DNA of 41,793 bases from Mannheimia haemolytica. GTDB lineage: Bacteria; Pseudomonadota; Gammaproteobacteria; Enterobacterales; Pasteurellaceae. The number at the start of each line of letters is the position of its first letter. Positions within the stretch are counted from its first letter, which is position 1. The stretch spans positions 1-41,793 of the forward strand of contig NZ_SMAC01000026.1 of NCBI RefSeq assembly GCF_004342115.1. The letters are read 5' to 3'. Below the pieces are notes generated by a model that worked only from the letters and a program-made list of their open reading frames with translations, was not told where the DNA came from and made no database searches. Shown here piece after piece: positions 30,001 to 39,545 of the stretch. Position numbers and translations under genes: made by a program.

Positions 30001-31866
30001 CTAACTTTTTTTCGTAATCCTCTTTTTCTGCTCAATGGTTAAAACCGGGTTTAATTCCGCATTAATCTCATCAAGCTGTTGCTGTTTAAGGTTGGATCGG
30101 CGTTTATGGCGTTCTTTACGCTGCTGTTCCACCATCGCCACCGGGAATGCCTCTCGGGTGTTGCCGTTCCAAATTGCCTCGCAAATAAATCTGCCGTCTT
30201 TGGTACGCACCTGCACGCTCTCGGCATTGTGAATATCAACCCCGATCACCACTTCTTCACGGTCAAAATCCAGTAATTTCAGGTTAAAATAGTGGTTGTT
30301 ATTCCAACTTACCCAACCTCGCTCCGGCTTACGGATAAATTCCGGTCGGCTCATATCCCGCAACTCAACAGGGCTTAACATCACCACATCTTCTGCGTGC
30401 AACATCTGCTGATATTTGCGTGCCGGCGTGGTACGGATTTCCGAGTGAATATGCTCGTTGTTGTACCAATCAATCACAGACTGGATCACATCAATCAACT
30501 GCTGCCACGTTGGCAATTTGCCTTGTGCTTTACGTTGTAGTGGGGTTAATTCCCCTTTGGCATTTGCCAGCGAGTTCACCGCATACAGGTTTTTACGCAC
30601 TGTTTCCGGATCTGCACCGCTTGCGTAACCGGTTTCAAACTGTCGGGCAATCGTCATACCGATGGTTTTATTTAACCGTTCGATAATGCCTCGCCCCTGC
30701 GGATTGCCTGCAATCCCTGTTTCGTGTCGGATACCGAGGCGGGGCAACATCCCCGTCACCTCTGCATCCAAAAATTTGTTTTTCTCACCGCCACCGTTAT
30801 CCGAGTAGTAGATTGCCGGCACACCGTGTAGGCTAATGGCGTGCCTTAGGGCATCAGCAACTGCAAAAGCATTCTCGCTGAGTGCCAGCGACCAACCGAC
30901 CACCTTTCTGCCTGCACCATCAACAATCATTGTCAGCTCAGGGGTAAACGGCTTGCCGTGTATCGGGTGGGCCACTTTGAGTTTGAGCGAGTGACCGTCA
31001 CCAATCCACACATCATTTGCTCGAAGTACCGACCAATCCCGCTTCACATAGCTAAGCAACTGCTTGTAATGCGAGCCGGTGCGTCTGCCGTACTCTTTCA
31101 CATACAACGGCAACTTATTCATCGCTCGCTGTACTTGGCTTAGGCTGGGGCATTGTGCCAACAGTAGCGGGTTGTCTGCATACTGATACGCCCATTCCAC
31201 CTCAAATTCTCGGTAGGCTTCGGTGAGGCAAATGCCGTTTTTCTGACGATACGTCCCCAAAAAGGCACTCAGCCACCAAATTTCTTCTGGCTTGGTCTCC
31301 TGCCGTACCTGTGGGGCAAGCAGTTTCAACCGTTGCTCGGCGTTCTCCGCCTTGCAGTAATCCACCACCCAGCCGTTTAAGGTTCGCACCGAGAGTGTGC
31401 GTTTTGCCGTCTTTTTAGCATTTGCTACGGCAACCAGCTCCGCCAAGTGCGGTGGCATTTCGCCTTGTTTGGCAAGGTTGCAAAGGTAGGTTATCGCTTT
31501 AATTCGGCTCATTGAGCCTTCCAACTCCAACACATACGCCACCAGTGCCATTCGTGCATCAGCAATTTCTCGCTGTTTGGTAGTAAGGTTGCCTAACTCC
31601 ACCTCCGCACGCACTACCGGTAACTTTTTCGGCTTGGCTTCCACCACCGCCGACATAAAGCGGGAGCGGATTTCGGTTTGGATTTCTTGAGGGAGGCAGG
31701 CTAATTCATACTCAACACCACCGCCACGCCCTTTGCGTTTTTGAGATTGCCAGTTTTCTCTTATAGCTTTATCAAGCACATTTTTATGAGCACTTGGCAA
31801 ACTAGATAACTTAAAACTTAATAATTCAGCTACTGAATAGTGTGTTTTTAAACTTATCTCACTCAT
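30001..31866 (-). CDS. Phage Mu-type transposase A
   Basis: 621 residues, DDE transposase. The N-terminal Mu-type winged helix (HYSVAELLSFKLSSLPSAHK) binds end sites. Catalytic residues are in WIGDGH (Asp290), YYSDNGGGE (Asp356) and GRGIIERLNK (Glu396). A beta-barrel domain (GWVSWNNNHYFNLKLLDFDR) and a basic C-terminus (RKERHKRRSNLKQQQ) follow, the latter for MuB contact. AAGGAG precedes the ATG. It performs replicative transposition of the prophage. Confidence 0.96.
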   Translation of the reverse strand: MSEISLKTHYSVAELLSFKLSSLPSAHKNVLDKAIRENWQSQKRKGRGGGVEYELACLPQEIQTEIRSRFMSAVVEAKPKKLPVVRAEVELGNLTTKQREIADARMALVAYVLELEGSMSRIKAITYLCNLAKQGEMPPHLAELVAVANAKKTAKRTLSVRTLNGWVVDYCKAENAEQRLKLLAPQVRQETKPEEIWWLSAFLGTYRQKNGICLTEAYREFEVEWAYQYADNPLLLAQCPSLSQVQRAMNKLPLYVKEYGRRTGSHYKQLLSYVKRDWSVLRANDVWIGDGHSLKLKVAHPIHGKPFTPELTMIVDGAGRKVVGWSLALSENAFAVADALRHAISLHGVPAIYYSDNGGGEKNKFLDAEVTGMLPRLGIRHETGIAGNPQGRGIIERLNKTIGMTIARQFETGYASGADPETVRKNLYAVNSLANAKGELTPLQRKAQGKLPTWQQLIDVIQSVIDWYNNEHIHSEIRTTPARKYQQMLHAEDVVMLSPVELRDMSRPEFIRKPERGWVSWNNNHYFNLKLLDFDREEVVIGVDIHNAESVQVRTKDGRFICEAIWNGNTREAFPVAMVEQQRKERHKRRSNLKQQQLDEINAELNPVLTIEQKKRITKKS

Positions 31867-31909
31867 AAATGCTCCTTTTTGTATCTTTTACGTTAAAGAT
31901 CATTTATGA

Positions 31910-32188
31910 TTAGAACTTATTCGTTAAGGTTGGTCGCCGATTACGTTCTATACGTTCTGCGGTTCGTCCTGCCCAAATTACTTCAGGAGCAACGCCTATA
32001 GCATTTGCGACTAGACGTTCCATTTTGGGATAAGGCTTGTCTAAGACTGATTTCAGGGTGTTATAGCTAACATTACCTTCATCTGCCAAAGTGCGAAGTG
32101 ACCAACCTTTTTTACGAAGTTCCGCCAGAATATCGGCTCGATGCCAGTCTCTCTGTGCGGTTTTTTTAACGTCGCTTAATACACTCAT
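31910..32188 (-). CDS. Ner-like DNA-binding regulator
   Basis: 92 residues from the ATG at 32188, preceded by AGAGGTG; an upstream GTG is less likely. The Ner/Nlp pattern is plain: DWHRADILAELRKKGWSLRT, LADEGNVSYNTLKSVLDKPY, PKMERLVANAIGVAPEVIWA. In Mu, Ner represses both the early promoter and the repressor promoter early in lytic growth. It is the first gene of the early transcript and faces the repressor gene across the repeated-site region. Confidence 0.9.
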   Translation of the reverse strand: MSVLSDVKKTAQRDWHRADILAELRKKGWSLRTLADEGNVSYNTLKSVLDKPYPKMERLVANAIGVAPEVIWAGRTAERIERNRRPTLTNKF

Positions 32189-32197
32189 TTGATACAC

Positions 32198-32364
32198 CTC
32201 TTTTTATCTATCTGATGTGTGTATTTAACCGTAAAACTTTAAATAAATCAACCGTAAAACATAAAAATATTTAAAATATTTTTGCTTTATTCACAAATCA
32301 CTTGAAAATCAATGGTTTATGAGTATGTTTTACGAGTAAAACTTTATTAATGGAAACGTAAAAG
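32198..32364. promoter_or_regulatory. Divergent operator/promoter region between ner and repressor
   Basis: CCGTAAAAC occurs at 32229-32237 and 32252-32260 (23 bp apart), a dyad GTTTTACgaGTAAAAC at 32327-32342, and ACGTAAAAG at 32356-32364 just before the repressor ATG. A minus-strand promoter TTGATT-17-TTAAAT overlaps the first pair. A plus-strand TTGAAA-16-TATGTT lies near 32303-32330. The sites probably bind repressor, Ner or both. Confidence 0.6.
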
Positions 32365-33084
32365 ATGAGTAAACCAAACATTTACGATGAGAGCTTCTCA
32401 GAAAGAATGAAATGGATTGCAAAAAATAGCTTTAAGGACAATTACAGTGAGTTTGCAAGAGCAGTGGGGGTAGCCCAAGCATCACTATCTAGGTGGGTAA
32501 AAGGAGAGGCAGATCCATCTCGTTCAAATCTTGTAAAAATAGCAGAGGTGTCAAATGTGAGCCTTGAATGGCTGGCAACAGGTAAGGAAAGCAAACCACA
32601 ATCAGAGAATACCAGTATTGTGGCAAGAGAGTTTGAGCGACTAGAAAAAATGGCTGATGATATTGTTTCAATGATTAACGGATTCAGCACAATCAACGTT
32701 TCAGCAGGCTTTGGCAGCTTTAACGAGGGCGTAACGAAGCCAGACGGGCAAGAACCTTACGCCGACAGCCTGCTGCAAAGCCTCGGCGTAAAAGCCCACA
32801 ACTGCGGCGTGTTTTGGGCAAATGGAACATCAATGCACCCTACCATTGCAGACGGTGACCAAATGCTGGTAGATTTCAGCAAACGAGAGCCTCGTGGTGA
32901 TGATAAGATTTATCTTGTGCAGAATGGGGAAAGCGTATGGGTTAAACGGATTAGAAAAGAATGGGACTATATTGAATTAATTAGCGATAACGAGTCCTAC
33001 CGCCCAATACAGATTACCGCCGAAGAAGCTCAAAACCTCCAAATCATCGGACAAGTGGTACATATCGGGCATTCTCTCGTTTAA
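32365..33084 (+). CDS. Repressor c with S24 (LexA-like) peptidase domain
   Basis: 239 residues. The N-terminal helix-turn-helix (FARAVGVAQASLSRWVKGEA) precedes a linker with the likely self-cleavage site Ala114-Gly115 (NVSAGFG). The C-terminal S24 domain has GTSMHPT with Ser156 and VWVKRIR with Lys194. Mu's own repressor lacks this domain, so this prophage is probably induced by DNA damage through RecA. The second half is noticeably more GC-rich than the first, suggesting a domain swap. The upstream ribosome site is weak. Confidence 0.9.
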   Translation: MSKPNIYDESFSERMKWIAKNSFKDNYSEFARAVGVAQASLSRWVKGEADPSRSNLVKIAEVSNVSLEWLATGKESKPQSENTSIVAREFERLEKMADDIVSMINGFSTINVSAGFGSFNEGVTKPDGQEPYADSLLQSLGVKAHNCGVFWANGTSMHPTIADGDQMLVDFSKREPRGDDKIYLVQNGESVWVKRIRKEWDYIELISDNESYRPIQITAEEAQNLQIIGQVVHIGHSLV

Positions 33085-33141
33085 AACTGCTTTAAAATGG
33101 TTTTAAAACCGATCAAACCTATGCAAAAAATATCGCAAAAA

Positions 33142-33183
33142 CTGCTCATTTTTTTCTAATCCTGCTCATTTTGTTTTTTTGCA
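33142..33183. other. Candidate prophage end with direct repeats
   Basis: CTGCTCATTTT occurs twice, 20 bp apart (33142-33152 and 33162-33172), just beyond the repressor. The stretch ends TTTTTTTGCA at 33183, so the phage end read inward would begin TGCAAAAAAAC, with the TG start expected of Mu-type ends. The repeats could be transposase binding sites. The other end is outside the window, so the exact boundary and 5-bp target duplication cannot be verified. Confidence 0.35.
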
Positions 33184-33201
33184 TAGCCCCAACCAAACAA
33201 A

Positions 33202-33243
33202 AACGGCGAAGCCTTGTATTTCCTAGCCTCGCCGTTATTTTTC
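33202..33243 (+). terminator. Terminator at the prophage-host border
   Basis: AACGGCGA (33202-33209) pairs with TCGCCGTT (33229-33236) and is followed by ATTTTT. It probably belongs to the host gene upstream of the insertion or ends the repressor transcript, protecting eno from read-through. Confidence 0.6.
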
Positions 33244-33329
33244 CGCCCAAATTTTTTTCTTTCTCTCTATGCAAAAAAGATCAGTACCCCACATTTAATC
33301 AAAAAATAAGCATACAAGCGGGCAAATTT

Positions 33330-33358
33330 TTGCCGTTTTTTGCAAAGGTTGCTATAAT
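33330..33358 (+). promoter_or_regulatory. Promoter of eno
   Basis: TTGCCG (33330-33335), exactly 17 bases, then TATAAT (33353-33358). The 140-base leader before the ATG ends with AGAGGA as ribosome site. Confidence 0.75.
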
Positions 33359-33486
33359 CTCAGGCGAATATAGTCTTAGATCAAATTAGTGGCAAATTTT
33401 CTGCCACTCAATCAGTTTTTCCAAGACAAAAGCAGAAAATCGCTTTACTATATACCTATTCTTTTTTCTATTAACTCGTATATTAG

Positions 33487-34809
<1,323 letters not shown>

Positions 34810-34827
34810 TTGCCTGATTAAATATTT

Positions 34828-34857
34828 AAATGCCACTGAGAAATCGGTGGCATTTTA
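34828..34857 (+). terminator. Terminator after eno
   Basis: AAATGCCACTGA-gaaa-TCGGTGGCATTT, 12 bp with one G-U pair, followed by TTA. It lies between the eno stop and the start of the next gene, so only limited read-through is expected. Confidence 0.75.
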
Positions 34858-34874
34858 CTTATAAGGATAATTTA

Positions 34875-35285
34875 ATGCTCTACTCTGTTTTAACTGCTCA
34901 TATTCTACTGAACGAACCTTACCGTAATGGCGCTCATTCAACCCAGCACGAACATTTAGTAGTGATGTTTGAAATTGATGAAGAAAGCGGCTACTTTTAT
35001 GCAATGGACTTACACCAAACCGAACAGCCGGTAGTGGATAGTTTATTTGTGTTTCGGGTCAGCGATATTGAGCAAAATTCATTAAAAGAACCTCGCCGTT
35101 TAGAAATTTGCTGGAGTGAAGACGGCTATCAAGCCTTTTTACTGATCAACGGCTACCCGCACGCCGTGTTTGATTTCCGCCAATTTGTCGGCTACAACCA
35201 CACCAAATTCCCAATGCCGGAACTTGGCAGTATGTGGGTACATAAAGAAACCACTAATGAATTAGTGGAGAAATGGTTAGGCTAA
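34875..35285 (+). CDS. Conserved hypothetical protein (DUF2251-like)
   Basis: 136 residues from the ATG at 34875 with AAGGAT nine bases upstream. It is a soluble, strand-rich protein: EHLVVMFEIDEESGYFYAMD, QPVVDSLFVFRVSDIEQNSL, RLEICWSEDGYQAFLLINGY. It resembles the DUF2251 family present in Haemophilus and relatives, though the family name is from memory. Position directly after eno is the only functional hint. It is followed by a short GC-rich hairpin. Confidence 0.75.
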   Translation: MLYSVLTAHILLNEPYRNGAHSTQHEHLVVMFEIDEESGYFYAMDLHQTEQPVVDSLFVFRVSDIEQNSLKEPRRLEICWSEDGYQAFLLINGYPHAVFDFRQFVGYNHTKFPMPELGSMWVHKETTNELVEKWLG

Positions 35286-35297
35286 TTTCATTTATTC

Positions 35298-35317
35298 GGG
35301 CGTGCAATGCACGCCCT
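35298..35317. terminator. Short bidirectional hairpin between convergent genes
   Basis: GGGCGTGCA-ATGCACGCCC stem between the stop of the DUF2251-like gene and the stop of the convergent dehydrogenase gene. T-tracts are poor on both sides (TCCTCTTC on plus), so it is a plausible but not strong terminator. Confidence 0.5.
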
Positions 35318-35325
35318 CCTCTTCA

Positions 35326-36312
35326 TTATTCAGACAGAATCTCTTTAAAAACGCCGATTCCTTCCACCCCTAATGCGGTAGCTAACCCCACAAAGTCTGC
35401 CCCAACCGATTTCATTCGCTCAAAGCCGGCTTTATCATTCACGCCGCCCACACCAATAATTTGAAGATGTTTGAGCTTAGGCTCTTGATCTAACATTTGG
35501 CGAATCGTGTAAACATTCCCCAAAGAAAGTGCATGGATTGCCGTTCCTGCCATTCCGCCTACGCCCGTTCCCACTTCTGAATTTAATACCGCTTTGCCAG
35601 CATTTAAGACAAGCGATGAGCCAAGCGTATTGGTTGAAGTAATAAAGGAAATTGGTAAATTTTCGCCATTTTCGACCGCTTGTAATAAGCCTTTGATTAA
35701 TTCATCATATTGATTTTGGTAAGTAAAAGGTGGAATTTTAATCCCGATTGGTAAAGCATTATCACCTTGAGCCAGTTTTTTTAGCGAAGTTTGTAGTGCG
35801 TGCAAGTAATGTGATAATTCTTCTGCGGAATAAGCAGGCGAAATTTCACCCGGAATATTCGGGCAAGAGATATTAATCTCCATTGCCAAAGGCATTTTCA
35901 CTTCAGTTTGGAAAGCAACAATTTTTTCATAACATTCCCCCACCTCTTCGGGTGAACCAAACACCGAAATAATAAATGCTTTGCTTGATGGCGCTGTCAG
36001 CTCATTTGAAATGGTGCGTACAAAGCTGATGGTGGTATCCAGATTATTTGGGCTTAAACCGATGGTGTTAAGGCTTGCTGTTTGTAAGCTAGTTGCATCT
36101 TGAGTATTCACACTTGCTGTTTTCTGTGCGTTGGAATCAAAGAGTACATATTGGTTCTTCGCCCAATCGTGTGGATATGGTTGAGGCATTGAAGTACGGG
36201 TTGTTACCGCACCGGTATATTCACACGCATAAAGTTCACGCAAGCTCTCTAACTCCGAACACCAAGGGCAAGGCGTATTTAAAAGTGGTGGTGAAAATGT
36301 GAGTTTTTGCAT
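35326..36312 (-). CDS. Dihydroorotate dehydrogenase-like protein, class 1A type
   Basis: 328 residues, FMN-dependent barrel. NISCPNIPGE contains the Cys that is the catalytic base in class 1A enzymes, KIPPF is the Lys/Pro loop at FMN, and IIGVGGV and VGLATAL bind the phosphate. The N-terminus is divergent (PCPWCSELESLRELYACEYT). It follows uraA in the same direction behind a terminator, suggesting a linked role in pyrimidine supply. Whether it oxidises dihydroorotate or a related pyrimidine cannot be told; a class 2 PyrD is usual in this family. Confidence 0.8.
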   Translation of the reverse strand: MQKLTFSPPLLNTPCPWCSELESLRELYACEYTGAVTTRTSMPQPYPHDWAKNQYVLFDSNAQKTASVNTQDATSLQTASLNTIGLSPNNLDTTISFVRTISNELTAPSSKAFIISVFGSPEEVGECYEKIVAFQTEVKMPLAMEINISCPNIPGEISPAYSAEELSHYLHALQTSLKKLAQGDNALPIGIKIPPFTYQNQYDELIKGLLQAVENGENLPISFITSTNTLGSSLVLNAGKAVLNSEVGTGVGGMAGTAIHALSLGNVYTIRQMLDQEPKLKHLQIIGVGGVNDKAGFERMKSVGADFVGLATALGVEGIGVFKEILSE

Positions 36313-36351
36313 AGTGTTATTCCTTTTTATTTACAAATAGAGGGTTATTAG

Positions 36352-36376
36352 CAAAAAGGACGCCACAGCGTCCTTT
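36352..36376 (-). terminator. Terminator between uraA and the dehydrogenase gene
   Basis: AAAGGACGC-tgtg-GCGTCCTTT on the minus strand followed by TTG. The downstream gene starts only about 40 bases later, so this may attenuate rather than end transcription. Confidence 0.7.
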
Positions 36377-36378
36377 GA

Positions 36379-37611
36379 TTAATGAGCAGCAGAATCTTCT
36401 ACTTTTTCTTTTGGTAATACAATGTTAAGTACAATAGCGACTAATGCACACAAGCTGATCCCTTTTAATGAGAATTCGCCGATGTTAATTAACATACCGC
36501 CAATACCGAATGTCATTACTACAGAAGCAATACAAAGATTACGTGGAATGCTTAAATCAACTTTAGCTTTAATTAGAGTATTGATCCCCACAACCGCAAC
36601 TGCACCGAACAGCAACATCATAATACCGCCCATCACAAAAGTAGGGATAGTGGCAAGGAATGCCCCGATTTTTCCGCAGAATGAGAAAGCGATAGCCCAG
36701 CACGCAGCCCAAGTCATAATTTTCGGATTGAAGTTTTTGGTTAGCATTACCGCACCGGTTACTTCAGAGTAAGTCGTATTTGGTGGGCCACCTAATGCCG
36801 CAGCTGCTGAAGTTGCTAAACCATCACCTAAAAGCGTGCGGTGTAACCCCGGTTTTTTCATAAAATCTTTACCGGCAACTTGGCTGATTGCCATTACATC
36901 GCCTAAGTGTTCGACTGCCGGAGCAAGTGCGATAGGTAATAAATACAAGATTGCATCTAATTTGAATTCCGGTGCGGAAACTTTCGGTAGACTAAACCAA
37001 GGAGCTTCAACCACTTTAGTAAAATCCACCAATCCCATAAAAACAGACAAGATATATCCCACCGTTAAACCTGCTAATATTGGCACGAGCTTTAATAGCC
37101 CTTTCGCAAACACCGCCACAATCAGCGTAGTTACCAGCGTTATCATTGAAACAATAATAGCGGTGTTATAGGCAATATTCGCCGATTTACCCGTTGCCAT
37201 ATCCACCGCAACAGGAGCAAGACCTAAACCAATCACCATAATTACCGGTCCAATCACGATTGGAGGGAAGTATTTATGCAGAATATTCACCCCTTTCGCT
37301 TTCACTAAAGCAGATAATGCCATATAAATAAAACCGGAACAGAGCAATGCTCCCATTGTGACGGGAATTCCCCATTGTTGAACACCGAATTGGATTGGAG
37401 CGATAAAAGCGAAACTTGATGCGAGGAAAACAGGAACTTGACGTTTAGTACAAATTTGGAAGATTAACGTACCGACACCGGCGGTAAGAAGGGCAACATT
37501 AGGATCTAAACCGGTAATCAGCGGAACTAATACTAACGCCCCAAATGCAACAAACAGCATTTGCAGCCCGATAAACGCCTGCTTTGGCGTACTCATATTT
37601 TCTGTGGTCAT
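36379..37611 (-). CDS. uraA: Uracil permease (NCS2 family)
   Basis: 410 residues, nucleobase:cation symporter-2. It has about 14 hydrophobic segments: AFIGLQMLFVAFGALVLVPL at the start, VFLASSFAFIAPIQFGVQQW, FPPIVIGPVIMVIGLGLAPV, and the NCS2 signature region near LAPAVEHLGDVMAISQVAGK with the substrate-site Glu-His. It imports uracil with a proton. A PurR box overlaps its likely promoter. The usual partner upp is not adjacent; instead a dihydroorotate dehydrogenase-like gene follows. Confidence 0.95.
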   Translation of the reverse strand: MTTENMSTPKQAFIGLQMLFVAFGALVLVPLITGLDPNVALLTAGVGTLIFQICTKRQVPVFLASSFAFIAPIQFGVQQWGIPVTMGALLCSGFIYMALSALVKAKGVNILHKYFPPIVIGPVIMVIGLGLAPVAVDMATGKSANIAYNTAIIVSMITLVTTLIVAVFAKGLLKLVPILAGLTVGYILSVFMGLVDFTKVVEAPWFSLPKVSAPEFKLDAILYLLPIALAPAVEHLGDVMAISQVAGKDFMKKPGLHRTLLGDGLATSAAAALGGPPNTTYSEVTGAVMLTKNFNPKIMTWAACWAIAFSFCGKIGAFLATIPTFVMGGIMMLLFGAVAVVGINTLIKAKVDLSIPRNLCIASVVMTFGIGGMLINIGEFSLKGISLCALVAIVLNIVLPKEKVEDSAAH

Positions 37612-37684
37612 TTTTTACTCTCTTTGATGTATTGCGATGTAACCATTGCAGTTACCCAGATGAAAACAACGCTATAAACCTATT

Positions 37685-37700
37685 TCGCAAACGATTGCGA
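37685..37700. promoter_or_regulatory. PurR operator upstream of uraA
   Basis: TCGCAAACGATTGCGA is a near-perfect dyad matching the PurR consensus ACGCAAACGTTTGCGT. On the minus strand it overlaps a likely -35 (TTCGCA) with a TTTATA -10 17 bases on. Purine-dependent repression of uraA is inferred. Confidence 0.75.
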
Positions 37701-37768
37701 ATTTTAGGCAAAATTTTTTTGCCGATTTTACGGCAAACAAAATTCATAGGCTTTCACTAAAAAGGAAA

Positions 37769-37796
37769 AAGCCTTGAATTTGCATTCAAGGCTTTG
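37769..37796 (-). terminator. Terminator of the selD-nudJ-ubiH operon
   Basis: AAAGCCTTGAAT-gcaa-ATTCAAGGCTTT, 12 perfect pairs, followed by TTCCTTTTT on the minus strand. It lies about 80 bases after the ubiH stop. Confidence 0.85.
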
Positions 37797-37873
37797 GTGA
37801 GATTTTTAAACGGGCTGGATAATACGCCTTTTTAAAAACAGTGTCAAATAGAAAATTGCTGCTTTTGTGTTTT

Positions 37874-39082
37874 TTACCAACCTAATGCCTGATTAGCAAC
37901 AAAATCTCTGGCTATTTTTGAATGGGAAACCGTTAATAACCCTAAATTCCTCACAACCTGAACTGGTAACATTTCGCAACAAAAAAGCGAAATCAGACCG
38001 CTTGTAGCATTTATCATTCTGGCTTGATCTTGCGTTCTCTCATTCTCAAAAGTTGATAAGAGCGAAAATTCGCCTATATCTTTCCCTTGATTAAACGCCA
38101 AAGCCACTAATTCCGCTAAGGTAGTCAAATCACGCAAGCCTAAGTTGAAACCTTGCCCAGCAACCGGGTGAAGCATTTGTGCGGCATTGCCGACAACTGC
38201 TAAGCGGTGGTGAATATGCGACTGGGCTTTTTGCAAAATGAGCGGATAAACAAACCGCTTGCTCACTCGAACAAATTGCCCTAACTTCCAACCAAATTGT
38301 TGTTGCAAACGGGCTAAAAATTCACTGTCTGAAAGTTGGATTAACTCGTTCGGCTCTTTCACACACCACACCAACGACATCATATTTCCGCTCAAAGGCA
38401 ATAAAGCAAAAGGGCCTTGAGGCGTAAAATATTCAAAGGCTTGATTTTGGTGAGATTCACTCAGTTCCACATTGGCGATAATTGCCGATTGTGCATAATC
38501 CCTTACTTTTACGGTTTCCACACCGCACTGTTTTGCAATCTGAGATTGAATACCATCTGCCGCCACCAGCAAGGAACAGCTTAGTTTCTCACCATTTTTC
38601 AAGCTCAATCCACAATGTTGTTGGGAACGCTCAATGCCAACCACTTGATTCGGGCAAAAAAGCGTAATATTAGCTTGCTGTGCAAGACAAGCGGTCAATT
38701 TTCTGCCGAATTTTGCAAGTTCCACCACCATACCCAGTTGAGCCACATTCTGCTCGCTTGCTTTCAAGGTCGTTTTACCAAAATGCCCTTTATCCGCTAC
38801 TTGAATTTGCTGAATCGGCGTGCCGATTTCGCTAATCATCTCGCCTAAACTTGAGCCTGCAAGCGGTCTGATTTGCCCCATTTTTTGCAAACTGCCTTCG
38901 GCTAAGGCAATACTGCGAGCATCAAAACCGCCTTGCTGTTCATAGTCCGGCAGCGATTTTTCCACTATCGCAATCGAGATTTTGTGATGAGTAAAACTAC
39001 TTAACGCCAATGCCAGCACCGAGCCGGTCACTGCCCCGCCCACAATCACCACATCAAATTGGGTTGTTGTTTTATTTTCCAT
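37874..39082 (-). CDS. ubiH: 2-octaprenyl-6-methoxyphenol hydroxylase (UbiH-type FAD monooxygenase)
   Basis: 402 residues from the ATG at 39082, which lies inside the nudJ end. FAD motifs are intact: DVVIVGGAVTGSVLALAL (Rossmann), GFDARSIALAEGSLQ, and VVGNAAQMLHPVAGQGFNLG (second flavin motif). The sequence follows E. coli UbiH closely along its length, including VVELAKFGRKLTACL and SLVWCVKEP. It hydroxylates the ubiquinone ring. Operon with nudJ and selD is dictated by overlaps. UbiF/VisC relatives are possible but the UbiH-specific segments fit best. Confidence 0.88.
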   Translation of the reverse strand: MENKTTTQFDVVIVGGAVTGSVLALALSSFTHHKISIAIVEKSLPDYEQQGGFDARSIALAEGSLQKMGQIRPLAGSSLGEMISEIGTPIQQIQVADKGHFGKTTLKASEQNVAQLGMVVELAKFGRKLTACLAQQANITLFCPNQVVGIERSQQHCGLSLKNGEKLSCSLLVAADGIQSQIAKQCGVETVKVRDYAQSAIIANVELSESHQNQAFEYFTPQGPFALLPLSGNMMSLVWCVKEPNELIQLSDSEFLARLQQQFGWKLGQFVRVSKRFVYPLILQKAQSHIHHRLAVVGNAAQMLHPVAGQGFNLGLRDLTTLAELVALAFNQGKDIGEFSLLSTFENERTQDQARMINATSGLISLFCCEMLPVQVVRNLGLLTVSHSKIARDFVANQALGW

Positions 39083-39545
39083 TTCTCGCCCATTCAAACG
39101 CATTCAACAAACTTAATGGATAACGCTCACCGCTTAAATAATCTTTGACCGATTGAACCACCAACGGGCTTCTGGCACATTGCCCTTGTTGCTGAATGTA
39201 GTCTTCAAATTCTGCTAAAGTAAGCCAAAGGGCTTGGGTAATATCCGCATCTTGCGGATTCGGCTCCAGCCACTCTTCCAGTTCCACCGAAAACAGAAAA
39301 CGCAAGAAATCGGTTTGTGAACGAGGGGCTTGCCATTGATAAATTTTCACCAAATTTGCCATTTCTGCCCGAATACCGGTTTCCTCAAACAGCTCACGGC
39401 TTGCCCCCTCCAGCAAGGTTTCATCTTTTTCTAAATGCCCTGCCGGCTGGTTAAGGGTACGTTTGCCATATTCAATTTCTTCCACAAACAGAAACTTTCC
39501 CTTACAATGCACCACGCAAGCCATTGTTACATTTGGTTTAAACAT
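39072..39545 (-). CDS. nudJ: Nudix phosphatase NudJ (HMP-PP/thiamine-PP hydrolase)
   Basis: 157 residues from the ATG at 39545, which overlaps the selD stop (TGATG). The Nudix box is complete: GHLEKDETLLEGASRELFEE followed by [22 protein letters not shown], the QPAGHLE turn and QTDFLRFLFSVELE agree with E. coli NudJ (YmfB). It hydrolyses nucleoside di/triphosphates and thiamine precursors. It probably shares one transcript with selD and ubiH. Confidence 0.9.
   Translation of the reverse strand: MFKPNVTMACVVHCKGKFLFVEEIEYGKRTLNQPAGHLEKDETLLEGASRELFEETGIRAEMANLVKIYQWQAPRSQTDFLRFLFSVELEEWLEPNPQDADITQALWLTLAEFEDYIQQQGQCARSPLVVQSVKDYLSGERYPLSLLNAFEWARNGK

Noticed and set aside
33171-33389. A 72-codon frame between prophage and eno
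   Set aside because: It runs through a terminator and the eno promoter, has no ribosome site and Phe/Lys-rich low-complexity content.
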